From assembly GCA_041748075.1 (NCBI GenBank), contig JBGTDX010000073.1, forward strand, positions 1 through 64,000: a DNA stretch of 64,000 nucleotides, read 5' to 3'. The position numbers and the translations under genes are program-made. Positions within the stretch are counted from its first letter, which is position 1. Every line of letters begins with the position of its first letter. Below the pieces are notes generated by a model. That model worked only from the letters and a program-made list of their open reading frames with translations, did no database searches and was not told where the DNA came from. This DNA comes from JBGSYJ01 sp041748075. Lineage in GTDB: Bacteria; Acidobacteriota; Thermoanaerobaculia; Gp7-AA8. Below are positions 59,575-64,000 of this stretch, in pieces.

Positions 59575-60735
59575 ATGCACCGGTCCGCAGATGTCGTAAT
59601 CATCGGTGCCGGAATCATCGGCGCCAGCATCGCATGGCATCTCGCATCCCGAGGCTGCGGGACGATCCTGATCGTCGACAGCGGGCAGGCTGCCGGCTCG
59701 GGCAGCACCTCGAGGGCGACCGGCGGCTTCCGCGCGCAGTTTGCTTCCGCAGTGAACATCCGGATGTCGCTTCTCTCGCGCGAAAAGCTGCTTCGCTTCG
59801 CTGATGAAGTTGGTGAGGACCCCGGTTATGCCCCGCACGGATACCTCTGGGTGGCGCACAACGATCCCGCGCTGCAGGGACTTCGCCATGCGCAACGGCT
59901 TCAGCGTGACCTCGGACTGACCGAGGCACGCATGCTCAGCCCAACCGAAGTCATGGAAATCAATCCTGCCGTTGGACCGAACGGGATTTCAGGCGGCGCA
60001 TTCTGTCCCACCGACGGTTTTATCCGGCCGATGAAGATGCTCGAAGGTTATCTCTCCGATGCAGGCCGGCGAGGTGTTGAGCTCGCCGTCGGTGAGGAAG
60101 TCCGGGAACTGAAACTCGATGATGGACACCGGGTCGGAAGGGTAGTCACTTCGCGTGGAGAGATCGACGCCGGAATCGTCGTCAATGCCGCCGGCGCGTG
60201 GGCCAGCAGGATCGCCGGTCTTGCGGGAGTGGAACTTCCGGTCACTCCGATGCGCAGATCCGTGGCGATCACCCTTCCGACTTCTCGGCTCCCGGACGAA
60301 ATGCCGATGACGATCTTCACCTCGGATGGCTTTCACTTACGCGTACGCGACGGTCGAGTGCTGCTCCTACTGCCCGAGGTGGCGCGCGAGGATCCATTCG
60401 ACAGCTCGATCGATGATGCCTGGATTCGAACGGTGCTGCGCATTGCGCAAGAAAGGGTTCCCACGATCTCTGGCCTGACGATCGATCGAGAAAACTGCTG
60501 GAGCGGGCTCTATGAGATGTCCCCCGATCATCACGCGATCGTCGGCCCGGCACCCGGGGTGGAAAACTTCTATCTCGCAAACGGCTCATCGGGACACGGC
60601 GTGATGCATGCGCCCGCCATGGGTCAGGTCGTGAGCGAGATAATCCTCGACGGTCGAAGTTCGATCGACGTGACCGGACTCCGGCCGGAACGATTCGCGG
60701 AAGGGAGACTCAACGACGCCTCGAGCCTGCTCTGA
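59575..60735 (+). CDS. FAD-dependent oxidoreductase of the DAO (sarcosine oxidase beta-like) family
   Basis: Flavoenzyme for N-methyl or D-amino acid type oxidations; exact substrate unknown. The dinucleotide-binding fold begins at residue 6 with VIIGAGIIGASIAWHLASRG (GxGxxG), then STSRATGGFRAQF, and the C-terminal FAD-binding part includes WSGLYEMSPDHHAIVG and the LANGSSGHGVMHAPAMGQ segment. Length 386 is typical of the family. It has a probable leaderless promoter and stands alone before the amidohydrolase operon. Confidence 0.88.
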   Translation: MHRSADVVIIGAGIIGASIAWHLASRGCGTILIVDSGQAAGSGSTSRATGGFRAQFASAVNIRMSLLSREKLLRFADEVGEDPGYAPHGYLWVAHNDPALQGLRHAQRLQRDLGLTEARMLSPTEVMEINPAVGPNGISGGAFCPTDGFIRPMKMLEGYLSDAGRRGVELAVGEEVRELKLDDGHRVGRVVTSRGEIDAGIVVNAAGAWASRIAGLAGVELPVTPMRRSVAITLPTSRLPDEMPMTIFTSDGFHLRVRDGRVLLLLPEVAREDPFDSSIDDAWIRTVLRIAQERVPTISGLTIDRENCWSGLYEMSPDHHAIVGPAPGVENFYLANGSSGHGVMHAPAMGQVVSEIILDGRSSIDVTGLRPERFAEGRLNDASSLL

Positions 60736-60754
60736 GTGTCATCCGGAGTCTTTA

Positions 60755-60792
60755 CCCTTCATCCTTCATCTTTCATCCTTCATCTTGTATCC
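60755..60792. repeat. Heptanucleotide repeat (one arm)
   Basis: cccttcatccttcatctttc and on: five units of ttcatcc/ttcatct (period 7) between the oxidoreductase and the amidohydrolase operon. Only one arm is present here. Confidence 0.7.
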
Positions 60793-60834
60793 TCCCGAGA
60801 CATTTGGTCACTGATTGGATTCTGAGAGGTGTCA

Positions 60835-62448
60835 ATGTCCATACGTTCCAGTCGTTTTTCTATTCTGTTCACGACGACCTTGCTGCTGGCGGCTCCCCTG
60901 GCCGCCCAGGCTCCCGGCATCTATGCCCTCACCGGAGGGACGGTTCATCCAGTCGGCTCGGCCGTTATCGAAGGGGGCACCGTCGTCATTCGAGGAGGGC
61001 TCATCGAAGCGGTGGGCCGCAACATAGCGGTGCCGGCGGATGCCGTCGAGGTGGATGTTCGCGGCATGCATGTCTATCCGGGACTCTTCGATGCGCAAAC
61101 GGCAATGGGACTTCCGGAGCCCGCCCCACGCGTCAGCTCCTTCGGCTCCGATCCGCCAGCCACACGCTCACCGGCGAGTCCGGAGCCGACCGCGTCCTTC
61201 AGAGCCGCGGATGCGTTCAAACTCGCGACCGAGTCGCTCGAAACCAGAAGAGCGACGGGCGTAACGACGATTCTCGTCGCGTCGAATGCGGGGATCTTCA
61301 ACGGACAGAGCGCCATCCTCAATCTCTATGGCGACGACGTTCCTGCGATGATCCTCAAGTCGCCCGTCGCGCACCAGATCTCATTCAATCCGCGGTCCTC
61401 ATGGACCTATCCCGATTCGCTGATGGGTGTGAACTCGTATATCCGGCAGACACTCCTGGATGCGGCCCAGTACGAAGCTGCGACCCGGATCTACAGCCGC
61501 GATCCGAGCAGCCGGCGCAGGCCCTCGCCGGATACGAATCTCGAGGCGCTTGCGCCGGTATTGCGCCGCGAGCTCCCAGCGGTATTCGTCGCGGACACTG
61601 AAACGATGATCCGTCGGGCGCACGCCATCGCGAGCGAATCTCAGCTCCGGTGGATACTTTCAGGTGGACGCCAGACCTACCGGATGGCAGACGAGATCCG
61701 GAACTGGAACGTGCCCGTTCTCGTCTCCGTGAACTTTCCGCAGCCTCCCAGCTCGGCAGATCAACGCAACGAAGAACCGCTTCGCGTGATCCGCGATCGC
61801 GTGCTCAGCGTCACAGCGCCCGCGGAGCTCGCCCGCCGCAATGTTCCTTTTGCGCTCGTATCGGGTAAAGGCAAGCCGGCCGACTTCATCAAGGGAATCC
61901 GGCGGGCGATCGATGGCGGGCTCTCGGAGACGGCGGCTCTCCGTGCCGTCACACTCAGCCCCGCGGAGATCCTGGGAGTGGACCGGCAGATCGGATCCAT
62001 CGATCGCGGAAAGATCGCCAACCTCGTCGTGACCGACGGTCCGATCTTCAACCGTAATTCCAAAGTGCGGCACGTCTATGTCGACGGCCGTGAGATCCGT
62101 CTTCCCGCTGAAGACAAGCCGGCGCCATCGACGACTGCAGCGACGGCCTCGCCAGTCGATGGCGGCTGGAATCTGACGGTGCGGGCACCGGAAGGGGACG
62201 TCGCGATCCAGGTTACGTTCAAACTGCAGGGCACGGAGCTCAGCGGCACGTATTCCGGCGGTGCGGGATCCGGCGACATCCGTAACGGAACGGTCAGCGA
62301 CAACCGGATCCAGTTCGACATCACCACGCAGACACAGGCCGAGACGTTCGACTGGTCGTTCAACGGAACCATCAGCGACAACCGGATCGAAGGAACAGTC
62401 ACGACGAATCTCGGTCAGTTCCAGTTTACCGGGAGTAAAACGCCATGA
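60835..62448 (+). CDS. Exported amidohydrolase-like protein lacking the HxH metal motif
   Basis: 537 residues from ATG 60835 (GAGAGG six bases before), signal peptide FSILFTTTLLLAAPLAAQ. The body is an amidohydrolase fold: GGTVHPVGSAVIEGGTVVI at the start and the final strands VDRQIGSIDRGKIANLVV. The metal motif after the first beta strand, normally D-x-H-x-H, is replaced by GLFDAQTAMG, so the metal centre is broken. A C-terminal beta domain (ISDNRIEGTVTTNLGQF) is added. It overlaps the next gene by 4 bp (ATGA 62445-62448) and shares an operon with two further amidohydrolases, which may supply catalysis. Confidence 0.85.
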   Translation: MSIRSSRFSILFTTTLLLAAPLAAQAPGIYALTGGTVHPVGSAVIEGGTVVIRGGLIEAVGRNIAVPADAVEVDVRGMHVYPGLFDAQTAMGLPEPAPRVSSFGSDPPATRSPASPEPTASFRAADAFKLATESLETRRATGVTTILVASNAGIFNGQSAILNLYGDDVPAMILKSPVAHQISFNPRSSWTYPDSLMGVNSYIRQTLLDAAQYEAATRIYSRDPSSRRRPSPDTNLEALAPVLRRELPAVFVADTETMIRRAHAIASESQLRWILSGGRQTYRMADEIRNWNVPVLVSVNFPQPPSSADQRNEEPLRVIRDRVLSVTAPAELARRNVPFALVSGKGKPADFIKGIRRAIDGGLSETAALRAVTLSPAEILGVDRQIGSIDRGKIANLVVTDGPIFNRNSKVRHVYVDGREIRLPAEDKPAPSTTAATASPVDGGWNLTVRAPEGDVAIQVTFKLQGTELSGTYSGGAGSGDIRNGTVSDNRIQFDITTQTQAETFDWSFNGTISDNRIEGTVTTNLGQFQFTGSKTP

Positions 62449-63869
62449 ATCGACATTCGAATCGAGCTTCCAGGCTGCGGATCTCCGCACTCGGGATCAC
62501 ACTGATCTCTTTGTGCTCCTTTCCCGGGCTCTCGCAGACCGCCTCGAACCGCGAGATTCTCATCCGCAACGCAACCGTCATGACCGTCACGAACGGCACC
62601 ATACCGAACGGATCAGTTCTGATTCGAGGGACGCAGATAATCGCGGTTGGACCGGATGATCAGGTCAGGGCCGGCGCGGGCGCCCAGATCATCGACGCGA
62701 CAGGCCATTACGTAATGCCGGGGATCATCGACACACACAGTCACGCCGGCATCGAAGGTAGCGTGAACGAGATCTCGCTCACGAACACGGGGATGGTTCG
62801 CGTTAAGGACGTACTCACGAACGAGGACATCAGCTCGTACAGACAGCTCGCCGGCGGAACGACGGCGGCGAATCTCCTGCACGGTTCGGCGAATGCTATC
62901 GGAGGGCAGAATGCGGTCGTCAAGTGGAAATGGGGACGACCCGTATCCGAATGGCCGATCCCCGATGCACCAGCCGGAATCAAGTTCGCTCTCGGAGAGA
63001 ATCCAAAGAGCTCGAACTTCAGCCCGCCCGCAGGAGTTCAGCGGCAATACCCGGCGACCCGGATGGGCGTAGCAGAACAGATTCGTGACACATTCACGAA
63101 GGCGCGGGCATATATGGCGGAGTGGGATGCGTGGAATTCCAGCAGGAACAGGGCAAACCTGATTCCGCCGCGGCGCGATCTGCTCATGGAGCAGATGGCG
63201 GAGATACTGCGGGGGAACGTTCAGGTTCACGCGCACTGCTACAGGTCCGACGAGATCATCATGCTGATCAATCTGGCCGACGAGTTCGGCTTCAAGATCG
63301 CCACGTTCCAGCATGTCCTGGAGGGCTACAAGGTAGCGAAAGAGATTGCGGCACACGGCGGATTAGGTGCGGGAACGTTCATCGACTGGTGGGGGTTCAA
63401 AGCGGAGTCTTACGACGGAATCCCCCACAACGTCGCGCTGATGACCAGGAGTGGCGTGCTCGTGTCAGTGAACTCCGATTCCGACGAGCTGGCGCGACAC
63501 CTCAACCTCGACGCGGCGAAAGCGATGAAGTACGGCGGACTGTCCGAAGAAGAAGCCCTGAAGACGGCAACGATCAACGCGGCACGACAGCTTGGAGTCG
63601 CTCACCGGATCGGCTCGATCGAACCCGGCAAGGATGCAGACCTCGTGATCTGGACCGGCCATCCTTTCTCCACCTACTCGAGGGTCGAGACCACGATGAT
63701 CGAAGGTGAGATCTATTTCGATCGCACTCGCGACCTCCAGCAGAGGGAAGAGCGGAAACGGGAAAAGGAAGAACTGCTGAAACGGGAACGGGAGGCGGAA
63801 GAACGCGAGAAGGCGCTCTCGAAGCCGCCCGCCGCCAGTCCCGGACCTGCCATGGGGAGAGATCAATGA
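62445..63869 (+). CDS. Exported amidohydrolase with intact HxH
   Basis: 474 residues. Signal peptide ISALGITLISLCSFPGLSQ. N-terminal beta part ILIRNATVMTVTNGTIPNGS, then metal motif PGIIDTHSHAG with H-x-H present, later metal ligands in QVHAHCYRSDEI, ATFQHVLEGYK and SVNSDSDELA. The C-terminus ends in a charged coiled-coil tail (QREERKREKEELLKREREAE). Overlaps upstream and downstream genes by ATGA. Reaction unknown (imidazolonepropionase/enamidase-like families are possible). Confidence 0.88.
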   Translation: MNRHSNRASRLRISALGITLISLCSFPGLSQTASNREILIRNATVMTVTNGTIPNGSVLIRGTQIIAVGPDDQVRAGAGAQIIDATGHYVMPGIIDTHSHAGIEGSVNEISLTNTGMVRVKDVLTNEDISSYRQLAGGTTAANLLHGSANAIGGQNAVVKWKWGRPVSEWPIPDAPAGIKFALGENPKSSNFSPPAGVQRQYPATRMGVAEQIRDTFTKARAYMAEWDAWNSSRNRANLIPPRRDLLMEQMAEILRGNVQVHAHCYRSDEIIMLINLADEFGFKIATFQHVLEGYKVAKEIAAHGGLGAGTFIDWWGFKAESYDGIPHNVALMTRSGVLVSVNSDSDELARHLNLDAAKAMKYGGLSEEEALKTATINAARQLGVAHRIGSIEPGKDADLVIWTGHPFSTYSRVETTMIEGEIYFDRTRDLQQREERKREKEELLKREREAEEREKALSKPPAASPGPAMGRDQ

Positions 63870-64000
63870 ATCTTCGAACGCTGCTTCTAAGCGCAGGACT
63901 CGCGGCTGCCGCATTGCCGCTCGCAGGACAGTCGGTGATTCTCAACAATCCCGGTCCCGGCGGTCCCTTCGTCATCCGGAACGCAACGATTTATCCGGTC
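63866..64000 (+). CDS. Start of a third exported amidohydrolase, cut by the window end
   Basis: 45 codons visible: signal peptide MNLRTLLLSAGLAAAALPLA then FVIRNATIYPV, the opening strand of an amidohydrolase like its two neighbours. It begins in an ATGA overlap with the previous stop. The 3' end is outside the window. Confidence 0.75.
   Translation, partial: MNLRTLLLSAGLAAAALPLAGQSVILNNPGPGGPFVIRNATIYPV

Overview
This 64 kb window is a chromosomal stretch of a GC-rich, diderm, probably heterotrophic bacterium. The signs for that are a lipoprotein with a lipobox, a beta-barrel-like protein, TonB-free secreted peptidases and amidohydrolases, a large NAD-glutamate dehydrogenase and an all-in-one 2-oxoglutarate decarboxylase (Kgd). 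Gene content and style (eukaryotic-type Ser/Thr kinase, SpoIIE phosphatase, CadC-like HTH-TPR regulator, BlaI/M56 pair, DUF4920, DUF1028, S10 and S33 peptidases) fit Acidobacteriota, perhaps the Thermoanaerobaculia. This is inference from gene content and was not tested by phylogeny. There is no rRNA, tRNA, CRISPR array, prophage or intact insertion sequence that I can see.

Layout. 1-8.8 kb: end of a double GNAT acetyltransferase, a PAP2 phosphatase overlapping kgd by 4 bp, two small conserved proteins, a ureohydrolase (agmatinase-like), a zinc-ribbon protein and an M50 protease. 9-16.6 kb: a 1268-residue PAS/GAF/GGDEF/EAL protein, an S10 carboxypeptidase, a decayed aldehyde dehydrogenase, a nucleotidyltransferase-fold protein and a DUF4920 protein. 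16.6-30.8 kb: an alpha/beta hydrolase fused to a metallo-beta-lactamase domain, a CadC-like membrane regulator, a membrane protein, a ClC channel with CBS domains, a SWIM-SNF2 helicase, a coiled-coil glycosyltransferase, a CPBP protease, ArfB and a small hydrolase. 30.8-38.1 kb: a SpoIIE-type phosphatase followed by a giant Ser/Thr kinase that also carries an AAA ATPase, a helical repeat region and two tandem solute-binding (SBP family 5) domains. This kinase is the most unusual gene here. 38-46.3 kb: two gene remnants, MscL with an added zinc ribbon, a YfhO-type membrane protein, an S33 peptidase and a BlaI/M56 pair with a visible promoter and dyad operators. 46.4-53.2 kb: small envelope proteins, an LCAT-like hydrolase, OsmC, a barrel protein and a DUF1028 protein. 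53.4-64 kb: NAD-glutamate dehydrogenase, a GGDEF protein that has lost its catalytic core, a DAO-type oxidoreductase, and an operon of three exported amidohydrolases coupled by ATGA overlaps (the third runs off the window).

Cross-cutting patterns. (1) Intergenic gaps repeatedly hold short tandem repeats of period 7 whose copies form inverted arms, so each locus could fold as a hairpin. (2) Several genes without a Shine-Dalgarno sequence have a -10-like hexamer ending 7-10 bases before the start codon, which suggests leaderless transcripts. (3) Three genes are clearly decayed fragments. (4) Both kgd and the large NAD-glutamate dehydrogenase sit at the 2-oxoglutarate/glutamate node. No intergenic gap exceeds about 300 bases. 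The longest gaps without an assigned element (8799-8998, 12806-13005, 14566-14763, 21531-21742, 23462-23707, 28403-28671) show nothing I can name.
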